Source of the DNA: an uncultured Pelagibacteraceae bacterium
Lineage (GTDB): Bacteria > Pseudomonadota > Alphaproteobacteria > Pelagibacterales > Pelagibacteraceae
NCBI GenBank assembly: GCA_902627935.1
Contig: CACOLA010000002.1
Coordinates: 124,001-188,000 of the forward strand
Direction of reading: 5' to 3'
DNA length: 64,000 nucleotides
The notes under the pieces are model-generated. The model made no database searches. It saw nothing but the letters and a program-made list of their open reading frames with translations, and was not told the origin of the DNA. Positions 41,851 to 52,737 of the stretch are shown here, one piece after another; the first letter of the stretch is position 1, and every line of letters starts with the position of its first letter. Both the position numbers and the translations under genes were made by a program.

Positions 41851-44136
41851 ATGAAAAAAACAAAAACAGATCATTACACTGAAAAAGAGGCTTTAGAATT
41901 TCACTCTGAAAAAAAGCCAGGAAAAATAGAAATTGTATCATCTAAAAACATGACTACCAAAAGAGATCTTGCTCTTGCATATTCACCAGGTGTTGCTGCA
42001 CCAGTAAAAGCAATTAGTGAAAATCCTGAAACTGCATATGACTATACTAGTAAAGGAAACCTTGTAGCAGTAATAAGTAATGGATCCGCAATTCTAGGGA
42101 TGGGAAACTTGGGTGCATTAGCTTCAAAACCTGTAATGGAAGGAAAAGCTGTTTTATTTAAAAGATTTGCTGATATAGATTCAATTGATTTAGAGATTGA
42201 TAGCAATGATATAAATGAAATAATTAATTCAATAAAAAATTTTGCACCTAGTTTTGGAGGTATAAATTTAGAGGATATAGCTGCACCAGCTTGTTTCGTA
42301 ATTGAAAAAAAATTAAAAGAAATATTAGATATACCAGTGTTTCATGATGATCAACATGGCACTGCAATTATCACAACCGCTGCATTAATTAATGCATTAG
42401 ATATTACAAAGAAATCAATTGAAAATATCAAAGTGGTTATTAATGGTGCTGGAGCATCAGCAATGGCTTGTGCTAATTTATTTAAAAAGACTGGTGTTCC
42501 TCAAAATAATATTACAATGTTAGATAGAAAGGGTGTTATTTACAAAGGAAGAGAAGATCTTAATCAATGGAAATCTGTTTATGCTATTGATACTAAGAAA
42601 AGAACATTATTGGATGCAATTGTTAACTCAGATGTTTTCTTAGGACTTTCGGCCAAAGGAATTTTAACTAAAGATATGGTAAAAACTATGGCAAAAAATC
42701 CAATAATTTTTGCGTGTGCCAATCCTGATCCCGAAATTACTCCAGAGGAAGTTGAACAAGTAAGAAAAGATGCAATTGTTGCTACTGGAAGATCAGATTA
42801 TCCAAATCAAGTAAATAATTTAATCGGATTTCCATACATATTTAGAGGAGCCTTAGACGTTAGATCAAAAACAATAAATGAAGAAATGAAAATTGCAGCT
42901 GCTAATGCTATTGCAAATTTAGCTAAGGAAGATGTTCCAGATGAAGTGGTTGCGGCCATGGGAGGAGAAAGACCACATTATGGTAAAGACTACATAATAC
43001 CATCAACTTTTGATCCAAGATTAATAAGCGTAATACCCGCTGCTGTAGCGAAGGCAGCAATGGAAAGTGGAGTTGCAAGAAAATCAATCTATGATTTTGA
43101 ACTTTATAAGGAGCAACTGAAGCAAAGACTAGATCCAACAGTAACTATTATGCAGGGTATTAATAGTTATATTAAAAAAAATCAAAAAAGAATTGTATTT
43201 GCCGATGGAGAAGACATTAATACTTTAAAAGCAGCGATTGCTTTTAAAAACTCAAAACTTGGTATACCAATTTTAGTTGGTAAAGAAGAAAAGATTAAAG
43301 AACAAATAATAAAAATTGGTTATGATGAAAATTTTGATATTGATGTCGTTAATTCTAAAGATAAGGAAAAAAGAGAAAAATATGTTAAATATTTATTCAA
43401 AAAATTACAAAGAGAGCAAGGTTTACTCGAACGGGATTGTGATAGATTAGTTAGAAATGACAGAGTTGTATGGGCTGCTTGTATGGTGGCTTGTGGAGAT
43501 GCAGATGGTGCTGTTACAGGAAACACTAGGAGATTTGGTGCTTCACTAGAAAAGATAACACAGGTTGTGAGTCCAAGACCTGGAGAAATAATGTTTGGCT
43601 TAAATTTAGTAGTGCATAAAGGAAAAACTATCTTTGTCGCTGATACCAGTGTTCATGAATATCCATCCTCAGAAGAAATGTCGGAGATTGCAATTTCTGC
43701 GGCTAGAGTGGTGCGTTTATTTGGTTTTGATCCAAAAGTAGCTTTTGTTTCTCATTCTACATTTGGTCAGCCACTTACAAATAGAACCAAACATATAAAA
43801 AAAGCTGTAGAAATATTGAATAATAAAAATGTTGATTTTCTGTTTGATGGAGATATGCAGCCGGATGTTGCCTTAAATAAAGATTACAAAGATCTTTATC
43901 CTTTTTCTAAAATAGTGGGAAACGCAAATATACTAATTATGCCTGGCCAGCATAGTGCCGCTATATCTTACAAAATGATGAAAACGCTCGGAGATACAAA
44001 AGTGATAGGGCCGCTTTTAATAGGTTTAGGACTTCCAATTGAAATAGCTCCCTTGAGGACTTCAACCTCTGAATTATTAAATTTAGCATCAATTGCAGCA
44101 TACTCTGCTGACATAATTGATTATAAAAAAAATTAA
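41851..44136 (+). CDS. maeB: NADP-dependent malic enzyme fused to phosphotransacetylase-like domain
   Basis: LALAYSPGVAAPVKAI, VFHDDQHGTAI, C-terminal PTA_PTB-like domain; 761 aa. Confidence 0.95.
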   Translation: MKKTKTDHYTEKEALEFHSEKKPGKIEIVSSKNMTTKRDLALAYSPGVAAPVKAISENPETAYDYTSKGNLVAVISNGSAILGMGNLGALASKPVMEGKAVLFKRFADIDSIDLEIDSNDINEIINSIKNFAPSFGGINLEDIAAPACFVIEKKLKEILDIPVFHDDQHGTAIITTAALINALDITKKSIENIKVVINGAGASAMACANLFKKTGVPQNNITMLDRKGVIYKGREDLNQWKSVYAIDTKKRTLLDAIVNSDVFLGLSAKGILTKDMVKTMAKNPIIFACANPDPEITPEEVEQVRKDAIVATGRSDYPNQVNNLIGFPYIFRGALDVRSKTINEEMKIAAANAIANLAKEDVPDEVVAAMGGERPHYGKDYIIPSTFDPRLISVIPAAVAKAAMESGVARKSIYDFELYKEQLKQRLDPTVTIMQGINSYIKKNQKRIVFADGEDINTLKAAIAFKNSKLGIPILVGKEEKIKEQIIKIGYDENFDIDVVNSKDKEKREKYVKYLFKKLQREQGLLERDCDRLVRNDRVVWAACMVACGDADGAVTGNTRRFGASLEKITQVVSPRPGEIMFGLNLVVHKGKTIFVADTSVHEYPSSEEMSEIAISAARVVRLFGFDPKVAFVSHSTFGQPLTNRTKHIKKAVEILNNKNVDFLFDGDMQPDVALNKDYKDLYPFSKIVGNANILIMPGQHSAAISYKMMKTLGDTKVIGPLLIGLGLPIEIAPLRTSTSELLNLASIAAYSADIIDYKKN

Positions 44137-44723
44137 TCTTTTTGGATTCTTAAATCGTCTACAAGAATAATACTAGCAACTACATTTTCTACATCTAAAA
44201 TTTCTTTTGCTTCTTTAATGACTTCATTTTTCTCTTCAGAGGTTAATGCAATTCCATAAACATAAATTTTTTTTTTATAAGTATCAATTTGATAATTTGT
44301 AGCTTTAATTTTTTTATTAAAAATCATTGCAGATCTTAGTTGAGATGTAATTAGTAAATCTTTTGCAGATTGTTGAAAATTAAAACTTTCCTTAATTTTT
44401 ATATCGTTTCTTACAGACCTACTACCATCAGTTTCCCAAGCAAGTTTTGTTAATTTTAACTTTTCCTCTGGATTATCAACTTTTCCAGTTAAGAAAATTC
44501 TTCCATCTAATACTTTTGTGTTAACAGATAATAAGTATTTCTTATCCATTAATATTATTCTTGCAGATAAATTTTTTTGCATTATTGAGTCATCAACTTG
44601 CGTACCAACAGATCTTGGGTCTAAAGCAACACTGACTCCAGTTCCAAAAATTCCTTTAGATGCAACACCCACACATCCAGATAAAATCAGGCCTAAAAAT
44701 ATTAATAAAAATTTATTTCTCAT
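44133..44723 (-). CDS. BON-domain lipoprotein
   Basis: LGLILSGCVG lipobox, two BON-like repeats. Confidence 0.85.
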   Translation of the reverse strand: MRNKFLLIFLGLILSGCVGVASKGIFGTGVSVALDPRSVGTQVDDSIMQKNLSARIILMDKKYLLSVNTKVLDGRIFLTGKVDNPEEKLKLTKLAWETDGSRSVRNDIKIKESFNFQQSAKDLLITSQLRSAMIFNKKIKATNYQIDTYKKKIYVYGIALTSEEKNEVIKEAKEILDVENVVASIILVDDLRIQKD

Positions 44724-45573
44724 TTTTTAACTTAAGGCAAAAATCGTAAATTTTTTTTTTCGATGCTTTGCTATTTTGGCTTATTAAATTTGTAATTTCT
44801 CTTATACTTAGTTTATTTATCATTTTTTTTATAATTATTTTATCTGATTCATTTATAATTTGAGAGTTATTTTTAGATATTTTTATATTTGAAATTACCA
44901 CAGTTAATTCACCTTTGGGCTCATTTTGAAATAATTCTAAATTCGCAACTTCAGATCTTTTAAATTCTTCATAATATTTTGTTATTTCTCGACAAATTAA
45001 TATTTTTCTATCTTTAAAATAATTTTTTATATGTGGAATAATTTTATTTATTTTTTTTGGAGAAACAAAAAAAACTAAACAAAAATTCAGTTTTGATAAT
45101 TTATCTAATTCCTCTTTTAAAAACTTTTCCTTATTTGGAAAAAAACCATAGAATAAATATTTTTCATCAAATCCACTTACTGAAACTGCTGTAGTAACAG
45201 CTGAAGGTCCTGGCAATGGAATTATATCTATATTTTCTTTCAAACATTCATTTACAAGGACTGATCCAGGATCTGATATGCAGGGTGTTCCTGCATCAGA
45301 TATTAAAGATATAATTTTACCATTTTTAAGTAATCCTATAACCTTCTCAAGATTTTTAACTTCTTTAAATTTATGATTTGAAATTAATTTTGTTTGAATT
45401 TTAAACTTATCTAATAATTTTTTAGAAACTCTTGTATCTTCACAAAGTATGAAATCAGAATTTTTTAGTAGTTCTATAGCTCTAAAAGAAATGTCTGCTA
45501 AATTGCCAATTGGTGTTGGTATTAAATACAACCCTTTTTTTAACTTTTTATTATCAAATATAGGGTTTACCAT
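44713..45573 (-). CDS. rsmI: 16S rRNA (cytidine1402-2'-O)-methyltransferase
   Basis: GLYLIPTPIGNLADISFRAIELL, CEDTRVSKKLL, DAGTPCISDPG. Confidence 0.95.
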   Translation of the reverse strand: MVNPIFDNKKLKKGLYLIPTPIGNLADISFRAIELLKNSDFILCEDTRVSKKLLDKFKIQTKLISNHKFKEVKNLEKVIGLLKNGKIISLISDAGTPCISDPGSVLVNECLKENIDIIPLPGPSAVTTAVSVSGFDEKYLFYGFFPNKEKFLKEELDKLSKLNFCLVFFVSPKKINKIIPHIKNYFKDRKILICREITKYYEEFKRSEVANLELFQNEPKGELTVVISNIKISKNNSQIINESDKIIIKKMINKLSIREITNLISQNSKASKKKIYDFCLKLKNEK

Positions 45574-45607
45574 AATTTAAACAGTATTAGAGTAATACTA
45601 ACATTAA

Positions 45608-46762
45608 ATGAATAAATTTTTTATATTTCTTTTTTTGTCTTTTTTTAACTTTGCTTTGATCATTAATCATAGTTTTGCTGAAGAAAGTAAAATCAAAATA
45701 GGTTTACTTATACCATTATCAGGCAAAAATTCCGACATTGGCAAACAAATAATACAAGCTACTCGTTTGGCCATAAAAGATATCAATTCAGATAAAATAG
45801 AAATATTTCCCAAAGATACCGAGTCTGATCCTAATAAAACCTTATTATCAGCAATTGAACTTCAACAACAAGGCATCAATCTTGTAATAGGTCCAGTATT
45901 TTACGAAAATTTAACTTTTTTAAATGAAGTAGAAAATTTAACATTTATATCATTTACAAATAAAACATTAAATCTTCCAAAAAATGTTATAAGCGCTGGA
46001 ATAAATTCTACATCACAATTAAATACGATAAAAAAATTTATTGAGGAATATAAAATCAAAAAATCAATTTTTTTAATACCAAATTTAGACTACGATTTAG
46101 AAATCAAACAAGGAATAAAACAATCAAAAATTAAAACTTTCAAACAATACTTTTATGACAATGAACCTACAAAACTAACGAAACAAATAGAAGAAATTAC
46201 CAACTATTCAGTAAGAAAACAAAATTTAATGGATGAGATTACTAGGCTTGAAAATTCAGAGGATCCAAATAAAGAAAAAAAAATAAAAAATCTTGAAAAA
46301 AAATACACAATTGGAAATGTTAATTTTGACTCAATTATAATTGCCGATTTCGATGAAAGTTTAAAGAGTGTAATAACCTCATTACTTTATACAGATGTAT
46401 CACCTAAAGATAAATATTTTATAACTTTTAATCAATGGTTTGATGAAAGTTTATTAAATGAAACTGTATCACAGCCAATCTATTACCCCTCTGTTAATAA
46501 AAAGAATTTAGATAACTTTAGAGAAAAATTTTTCCAACAATTTGGTGTAAACCCAAATCACTTAACTTTATTAAGTTATGATTTAGTTGGTCTAATTTAT
46601 TATCTATCTTTAAAAAATAATATTATGGAAATAAGCAAAGCATTTAATATCAAAAGCTCATTTAAAGGAAAAATAGGTGTTTTTGATATTAAAAATAATA
46701 AAATTAATCATAGATTGAATTTTTACAAAATTGAGGAAGGATTACTAAAAGAAATTTTTTAA
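45608..46762 (+). CDS. Penicillin-binding protein activator (LpoA-like) periplasmic binding fold
   Basis: KIGLLIPLSGKNSDIGKQIIQATRLAI...GINLVIGPVF. Confidence 0.8.
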   Translation: MNKFFIFLFLSFFNFALIINHSFAEESKIKIGLLIPLSGKNSDIGKQIIQATRLAIKDINSDKIEIFPKDTESDPNKTLLSAIELQQQGINLVIGPVFYENLTFLNEVENLTFISFTNKTLNLPKNVISAGINSTSQLNTIKKFIEEYKIKKSIFLIPNLDYDLEIKQGIKQSKIKTFKQYFYDNEPTKLTKQIEEITNYSVRKQNLMDEITRLENSEDPNKEKKIKNLEKKYTIGNVNFDSIIIADFDESLKSVITSLLYTDVSPKDKYFITFNQWFDESLLNETVSQPIYYPSVNKKNLDNFREKFFQQFGVNPNHLTLLSYDLVGLIYYLSLKNNIMEISKAFNIKSSFKGKIGVFDIKNNKINHRLNFYKIEEGLLKEIF

Positions 46763-47341
46763 TTTTTTAAAAGCTTTGTACCGATGATCTATTTTAAATT
46801 TTTCACGAGAAGAAATTTCTCCATATGTTAGTTTTTTATTCATTGGAATAAATATAGGATCATATCCAAAACCATTTTTACCACGAGGCTCGGGAGAAAT
46901 GAAACCCTCTACTTTACCCCTAACGCATACTATATTTTTATCTAAATAATTAATTGCTAACGCACACACAAACCTAGCTTTAATTTTCTTATTTTTCCAC
47001 TTTGAATCTTTTTTTTGCAACTTTTTAAAAACTTTTTTAATAGCTAAATTAAAGTTAGAATTTTTTCCTCCCCACCTTGCTGAGAAAATACCAGGTGCTT
47101 TATTTAGAATATCTATCTCCAAACCAGAGTCATCTGCAAGACAAACAAGTCCAGTTTTTTTTGAAAAATATTTTGCTTTAATAATTGAATTTTGCTCAAA
47201 TGTTTTGCCATTTTCTAATGGGCTTTTTAGATTAAACTCTGAAGTTGAGTAGGTTTTAAGAGATTTTGGAAGTAATGCCCTGATTTCTCTCAATTTTCCT
47301 TTATTATTAGTCCCGATCAATATCTCCTTAATTTTTTTCAT
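46745..47341 (-). CDS. rdgB: Non-canonical purine NTP pyrophosphatase (RdgB/HAM1)
   Basis: LIGTNNKGKLREI, CLADDSGLEID, GKNGFGYDPIFIP. Confidence 0.95.
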   Translation of the reverse strand: MKKIKEILIGTNNKGKLREIRALLPKSLKTYSTSEFNLKSPLENGKTFEQNSIIKAKYFSKKTGLVCLADDSGLEIDILNKAPGIFSARWGGKNSNFNLAIKKVFKKLQKKDSKWKNKKIKARFVCALAINYLDKNIVCVRGKVEGFISPEPRGKNGFGYDPIFIPMNKKLTYGEISSREKFKIDHRYKAFKKLKNFF

Positions 47342-47383
47342 TCACACCTAGCAATTTTGAATTTTCATACCATATAAACAGCC

Positions 47384-47992
47384 ATGGAGAAAGAAGAAGA
47401 ACATAAATCTAAAAATAACGAAACTAAATTAAATGAAGAGAGTCAAAATAATGAGGGTAACAAAGAAGAATTAAAGGAAATTCCTCCAGAAGAAAAAATT
47501 CTAGAATTAGAAGATAAGTTAACAAGAGCCTTTGCCGAAATGGAAAATCAAAGAAGAAGGTTTGAAAAAGAAAAAGAAGATGCTTTTGAATACGGTGGAT
47601 ATTCGTTTGCAAAGGAAGCTTTAAACTTAATTGATAATTTAGAAAGATCAAAAAAAATTTTAGAAAGTGATGAAAAATTAAAAGATACTTTAGCATTAAA
47701 AAAAACTTTAGAACATTTGGAAATAATTAATAAAGATCTAATTTCCATTTTTACTAAAAATAATATTAAACCAATAGAATGTTTGAATAAAAAATTAGAT
47801 CCAAATTTACATCAAGCTATGATGGAAATAGAAGATGATCAAAAAGAGCCAGGAACTATTGTTCAGGAAATTCAAAAAGGCTTCATAATTAAAGATAGGT
47901 TACTGAGACCCTCACTAGTCGGAGTATCAAAAAAAAAACAAGATGCAGGCCAAGAAAGCCATGAAAATAAGGAAAAAAAAGAGGTTAAATAA
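47384..47992 (+). CDS. grpE: Nucleotide exchange factor GrpE
   Basis: RAFAEMENQRRRFEKEKEDAFEYGGYSFAKEALNLIDNLERS, upstream of dnaK. Confidence 0.94.
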   Translation: MEKEEEHKSKNNETKLNEESQNNEGNKEELKEIPPEEKILELEDKLTRAFAEMENQRRRFEKEKEDAFEYGGYSFAKEALNLIDNLERSKKILESDEKLKDTLALKKTLEHLEIINKDLISIFTKNNIKPIECLNKKLDPNLHQAMMEIEDDQKEPGTIVQEIQKGFIIKDRLLRPSLVGVSKKKQDAGQESHENKEKKEVK

Positions 47993-48004
47993 TGTCTAGT
48001 TCAA

Positions 48005-48032
48005 CTTGTAGAATTAAATTTAACTCCTATAT
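48005..48032 (+). promoter_or_regulatory. Candidate sigma-32 (RpoH) promoter of dnaK
   Basis: CTTG-N17-CCTATAT matches alphaproteobacterial consensus CTTG-N17/18-CYTATNT, about 20 nt upstream of dnaK ATG. Confidence 0.6.
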
Positions 48033-48053
48033 GACAAAAGTAACGAATTTAAT

Positions 48054-49979
48054 ATGAGCAAAATAATTGGAATTGACCTTGGAACCACAAATTCATGTGT
48101 TGCTATCATGGAGGGTAGTCAACCTAAGGTTTTAGAGAATGCTGAAGGTGCAAGAACAACACCATCGGTAGTCGCTTTTACAGATGAAAGTGAAAAATTA
48201 ATTGGACAGCCTGCTAAAAGACAAGCTGTTACAAATCCAGAGAATACTATTTTTGCTGTTAAGAGATTAATAGGAAGAAATTTTGATGACCCAACAGTAA
48301 AAAAAGATGTGGATGCTGCTCCATTTAAAATTGTAAACTCTGATAAAGGTGATGCTTGGATTGAAGCTAAAGGTGAAAAATATTCCCCATCACAAATTTC
48401 AGCTTTTATTCTTCAAAAAATGAAAGAGACAGCTGAAAAATACTTAGGTCAAGCAGTAACTAAAGCTGTGATAACTGTTCCAGCATATTTTAATGATGCT
48501 CAAAGGCAAGCAACTAAGGATGCTGGTAAAATAGCGGGATTAGAAGTTTTAAGGATAATTAATGAACCAACAGCTGCCTCCCTTGCCTATGGTCTTGATA
48601 AAAAACAGAATAAAAAAATTGCAGTTTATGATTTAGGTGGTGGAACGTTTGACGTTTCTATACTTGAATTAGGTGACGGTGTATTTGAAGTCAAGTCAAC
48701 TAATGGAGATACTTTTCTTGGAGGTGAAGATTTTGATAATGCAATAGTTGAATATCTAATATCAGAATTTAAAAAAGATAATGGGATTGATTTAAAATCA
48801 GATAAGTTAGCTTTACAAAGATTAAAAGAGTCAGCTGAGAAAGCTAAAATTGAACTATCATCAGCTGAACAAACGGATATTAATTTGCCTTTTATAACAG
48901 CAGATAAAACAGGTCCAAAACATATTAATATTAAAATGACTAGAGCTAAATTAGAAGCGTTAGTAGAAGATTTAATTGCAAAAACAATGCCCCCTTGCAA
49001 AACAGCTTTAAAGGATGCTGGTATTTCTGCAAATGAAGTTGATGAAATTGTGCTGGTCGGAGGAATGACTAGAATGCCTAAAGTAATTGAAGAAGTAAAA
49101 AATTTCTTTGGTAAAGAACCCAATAAAAGTGTCAATCCAGATGAAGTTGTAGCAATGGGAGCTGCTATACAAGCAGGTGTTTTACAAGGTGACGTAAAAG
49201 ATGTGCTTCTTCTTGATGTAACACCTTTATCATTAGGTATCGAGACGCTTGGTGGCGTTTCGACAAAATTGATTGAAAAAAATACGACTATTCCGACAAA
49301 AAAAAGTCAGGTATTTTCTACAGCTGAAGATAATCAACCTGCTGTATCTATTCGAGTTCTTCAGGGTGAAAGAGAAATGGCTTCTGATAATAAAATTTTA
49401 GGTAATTTTGAATTAGTTGGAATTGCTCCAGCTCCTAGAGGAGTTCCACAAATAGAGGTTACATTTGATATTGATGCTAATGGTATTGTAAATGTATCTG
49501 CTAAAGATAAAGGTACTGGAAAAGAACAAAAAATTCAAATCCAAGCCTCAGGAGGATTGAGTGATGAAGAAATTGAAAAAATGGTAAAAGATGCTGAGGC
49601 AAATAAGGATGCTGATAAGAAAAAAAGAGAATCAGTAGACATAAGAAACCAAGCAGATACTTTAATTCATTCAACAGAAAAAAATCTTAAAGAACATGGC
49701 TCAAAAGTTTCTGATGCAGATAAAAAAGCAATAGAGGATTCTTCATCAAATTTAAAAGAAGCTTTAAAAAGTGAGGATATTGAGGATATTAAGAAAAAAA
49801 CTGAAGCTTTAGTTCAAGCCTCAATGAAGCTTGGAGAGGCAATCTACAAATCACAACAAAGTGCTAAACCTGACTCTGGAAAAGATAAAGGTGAAGACAA
49901 TGCGGGTAAAAAAGACGAGAATGTTGTTGATGCTGATTTCGAAGAAGTAAAAGACGAGAATAAAGAAAAAAGCGCTTAA
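48054..49979 (+). CDS. dnaK: Chaperone DnaK
   Basis: [32 protein letters not shown]. Confidence 0.99.
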   Translation: MSKIIGIDLGTTNSCVAIMEGSQPKVLENAEGARTTPSVVAFTDESEKLIGQPAKRQAVTNPENTIFAVKRLIGRNFDDPTVKKDVDAAPFKIVNSDKGDAWIEAKGEKYSPSQISAFILQKMKETAEKYLGQAVTKAVITVPAYFNDAQRQATKDAGKIAGLEVLRIINEPTAASLAYGLDKKQNKKIAVYDLGGGTFDVSILELGDGVFEVKSTNGDTFLGGEDFDNAIVEYLISEFKKDNGIDLKSDKLALQRLKESAEKAKIELSSAEQTDINLPFITADKTGPKHINIKMTRAKLEALVEDLIAKTMPPCKTALKDAGISANEVDEIVLVGGMTRMPKVIEEVKNFFGKEPNKSVNPDEVVAMGAAIQAGVLQGDVKDVLLLDVTPLSLGIETLGGVSTKLIEKNTTIPTKKSQVFSTAEDNQPAVSIRVLQGEREMASDNKILGNFELVGIAPAPRGVPQIEVTFDIDANGIVNVSAKDKGTGKEQKIQIQASGGLSDEEIEKMVKDAEANKDADKKKRESVDIRNQADTLIHSTEKNLKEHGSKVSDADKKAIEDSSSNLKEALKSEDIEDIKKKTEALVQASMKLGEAIYKSQQSAKPDSGKDKGEDNAGKKDENVVDADFEEVKDENKEKSA

Positions 49980-50008
49980 ACTGACATTTAATTGTCTGGG
50001 GTAATTTG

Positions 50009-51136
50009 ATGGCTAAAAGAGACTATTACGATGTCCTAGGCGTTAATAAAAGCGCAAGCCCTGACGAATTAAAATCTGCATATAGAAAATTAGCTGTAAA
50101 ATATCATCCTGATAAAAATCCAGGAGACTCTAAAGCTGAAGAAAAATTTAAGGAAGCTAGTGAAGCTTATGGCATACTTTCAGACAAAGAGAAAAAACAA
50201 AACTATGATAACTTTGGTCATGCAGCGTTCGAGAATGGTGGTGGTAGAACAGGTGGGGGTTTTGGTGGATTTAGTGGAGCAGATTTCTCAGATATTTTTG
50301 AGGATTTTTTTGGAGATTTTGGTGGTGGTGGAAGATCAAGAAATAGACGATCAAATAACAGAGGTTCAGACTTAAGATACGATTTGTCAATCTCTCTTGA
50401 AGAAGCTTACAGTGGTAAAAAACAAGACATCAAATTTTCAACAACTGAGAAATGTGTGACATGTAAAGGAAATGGTTCAAAAGCTGGTTATTCCCCTGAT
50501 AGATGTTCATATTGTGGCGGTAGTGGAAGGGTAAGATCTAATCAAGGATTTTTTACAGTCCAACAAACCTGTCCTCAATGTAACGGGAATGGAGAGGAAA
50601 TTACCAATCCTTGCAATGATTGTAATGGTCAAGGCAAAAAACAAGTATCGAAAAAAATATCTGTAACTATTCCTAAAGGTGTTGATGATGGAACAAGAAT
50701 TAGATTAGCAGGAAAAGGTGAAGCTGGAAGCAGAGGTGGAGCTACAGGAGATCTTTATTTATTTATTAATGTTTACTCTCATGACTTATTTAAGAGATCC
50801 GATGAAAACTTGTTTTTTGAATTTCCACTATCTCTAGCTGATGCTGCATTAGGAACAACAATTGAAATTCCAACAATTGATGGTGGTAAAGCTAAAATAA
50901 AAATTCCTGATGGAACTCAAAATGGTAAACAATTTAGATTAAAAGGTAAAGGTATGCCCTTCATGAGAAGAGGTGATTTTGGTGATTTGTACGTTCAAGT
51001 TAAGACAGAAGTGCCTGTTTACTTAAATAAAAAACAAAAAGAATTATTAGAACAATTTAGAGAGATTGAAAACGATAAGTCAAATCCAAGTATTAAAAAA
51101 TTTTTTCAAAAGGCAAAAGATTTTTGGAAAAATTAA
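50009..51136 (+). CDS. dnaJ: Chaperone DnaJ
   Basis: J domain with HPD, G/F region, four CxxCxGxG zinc repeats. Confidence 0.98.
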   Translation: MAKRDYYDVLGVNKSASPDELKSAYRKLAVKYHPDKNPGDSKAEEKFKEASEAYGILSDKEKKQNYDNFGHAAFENGGGRTGGGFGGFSGADFSDIFEDFFGDFGGGGRSRNRRSNNRGSDLRYDLSISLEEAYSGKKQDIKFSTTEKCVTCKGNGSKAGYSPDRCSYCGGSGRVRSNQGFFTVQQTCPQCNGNGEEITNPCNDCNGQGKKQVSKKISVTIPKGVDDGTRIRLAGKGEAGSRGGATGDLYLFINVYSHDLFKRSDENLFFEFPLSLADAALGTTIEIPTIDGGKAKIKIPDGTQNGKQFRLKGKGMPFMRRGDFGDLYVQVKTEVPVYLNKKQKELLEQFREIENDKSNPSIKKFFQKAKDFWKN

Positions 51137-51139
51137 AAT

Positions 51140-51307
51140 ATGGGTTTAGAAGAAATTATTCCAGCTATAGGTTTAATATTAGTATTAATTTTAATTCTTC
51201 CCAGCTTTATTAAATCCAACCTAAAAAAAAAAGCATTTTTTAAAAATTTAGGTATTTGGGGTATGATTGTCTTGTTTCTTATGATAATTCTATATTTTAT
51301 CTTCTAA
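51140..51307 (+). CDS. Small twin-TM protein (55 aa, absent from ORF track)
   Basis: MGLEEIIPAIGLILVLILILPSFIKSNLKKKAFFKNLGIWGMIVLFLMIILYFIF; 3-nt gap after dnaJ, TAATG overlap with dapB start. Confidence 0.7.
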   Translation: MGLEEIIPAIGLILVLILILPSFIKSNLKKKAFFKNLGIWGMIVLFLMIILYFIF

Positions 51308-52080
51308 TGAAAAAAATAAATTTAGCTATTTCTGGTTTTATGGGAAGAATGGGTCAACAACTCATTAAGTCTTCAAAGGAAAATAAAAATTTTAAATTAG
51401 TTACACTAACAGAGAATAGATTGGTAAATAAAAAATTTGGTAGAATAAAACCTGAATTAAATTCTGAGAAAGCCTTTAAAAAAACTGACATAATTATTGA
51501 TTTCACAGTACCAAATTGTACGATTGAAATACTTAAAATAGCATCAAAACTAAGGAAAAAAGTAGTGATTGGTACTACGGGGTTTTCAAGAAGCCAAGAA
51601 AACCAAATTAAAAAGTATTCAAAAAAAATTCCTATTTTAAAAGCTGGTAATATGAGCTTAGGTGTAAATTTATTAATGTATTTAACTGAGATTGCATCAA
51701 AATCATTGAATGATGAATACTTAAGCAAGATATTTGAAGTACACCACAAACATAAAAAAGACTATCCATCAGGTACTGCGTTAATGCTTGGTAAGGGGAT
51801 TGCGGATGGAAAAAATAAAGATTTATATGATCTAATTGGCAAAAAATTCTTAAATAAAAAATCCTTTCCTTATGGAAAAAAGATTAATTTTAACTCAGTT
51901 AGAAAAGGTGAAATTATTGGTGAACATGAAGTAAAATTTTCAAGTGGTAAAGAAATAATTACATTAAATCACGAGGCTTTTGATAGAGCACTTTACTCAG
52001 ATGGAGCATTAACTGCCTCTAAATGGTTAATGAAAAAAAAACCAGGTTTATATTCTATGAGAGATTTGCTTAACTTTTAA
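51307..52080 (+). CDS. dapB: 4-hydroxy-tetrahydrodipicolinate reductase
   Basis: NLAISGFMGRMGQQLI, GTTGFS, EVHHKHKKDYPSGTAL; start at 51307. Confidence 0.95.
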   Translation: MKKINLAISGFMGRMGQQLIKSSKENKNFKLVTLTENRLVNKKFGRIKPELNSEKAFKKTDIIIDFTVPNCTIEILKIASKLRKKVVIGTTGFSRSQENQIKKYSKKIPILKAGNMSLGVNLLMYLTEIASKSLNDEYLSKIFEVHHKHKKDYPSGTALMLGKGIADGKNKDLYDLIGKKFLNKKSFPYGKKINFNSVRKGEIIGEHEVKFSSGKEIITLNHEAFDRALYSDGALTASKWLMKKKPGLYSMRDLLNF

Positions 52081-52082
52081 TA

Positions 52083-52736
52083 ATGAATGAAAAACAAAAA
52101 GCAAAAATCATTATTAAAACTCTAAATAAAATTTACCCTAAAGCGAATGTACCTTTAAAAAGTAAAAATACTTTCACACTATTAATTTCTGTACTGCTTT
52201 CAGCACAATGTACTGATGTTAATGTTAATAATGTGACTAAAGACATCTATCCAAAATACTATAAACCAGAACACTTTGTAAAATTAGGTAGGAAAAAGAT
52301 TGAAAAATTAATAAAAAAAATAGGTATTTTTAGAGTTAAAGCTAAAAGTATATACTCGATGTCAAAGCAAATTTTGGAAAAACACAATGGTAAAGTGCCT
52401 AAAACTTTTGAAGAACTCGAAAAATTACCTGGTGTAGGACATAAAACAGCTAGTGTTGTTATGTCTCAAGGATTTGGATATCCAGCTTTTGCAGTTGATA
52501 CTCATATTCATAGACTTGCACAAAGATGGGGTTTAACAAATGGAAAAAACGTAGTGCAAACTGAAAATGATTTGAAACGAATATTTCATAAAAAAAACTG
52601 GTCTAAACTTCATTTGCAAATAATTTTTTATGGAAGAGAATATTGCAAAGCAAGAAACTGTTATGGTTTAAGCTGCAAAATATGCACTACTTGCTACCCA
52701 AATAGAAAAAAACCTGTTATTACCAAAAAAGCATAA
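52083..52736 (+). CDS. nth: Endonuclease III
   Basis: LLSAQCTDVNVN, LPGVGHKTASVV, VDTHIHRLAQRWGL, 4Fe-4S cysteines. Confidence 0.96.
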   Translation: MNEKQKAKIIIKTLNKIYPKANVPLKSKNTFTLLISVLLSAQCTDVNVNNVTKDIYPKYYKPEHFVKLGRKKIEKLIKKIGIFRVKAKSIYSMSKQILEKHNGKVPKTFEELEKLPGVGHKTASVVMSQGFGYPAFAVDTHIHRLAQRWGLTNGKNVVQTENDLKRIFHKKNWSKLHLQIIFYGREYCKARNCYGLSCKICTTCYPNRKKPVITKKA

Positions 52737-52737
52737 C

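Noticed and set aside
47342-47383. Possible second sigma-32 promoter before grpE
   Set aside because: Only a weak match (CTAG..CCATAT) without the CTTG core; not supportable.
48626-49135. 169-aa minus-strand ORF antisense to dnaK
   Set aside because: Shadow ORF opposite a highly conserved gene; no recognisable domain.
51354-51749. 131-aa ORF antisense to dapB
   Set aside because: Antisense shadow, no supporting motif.
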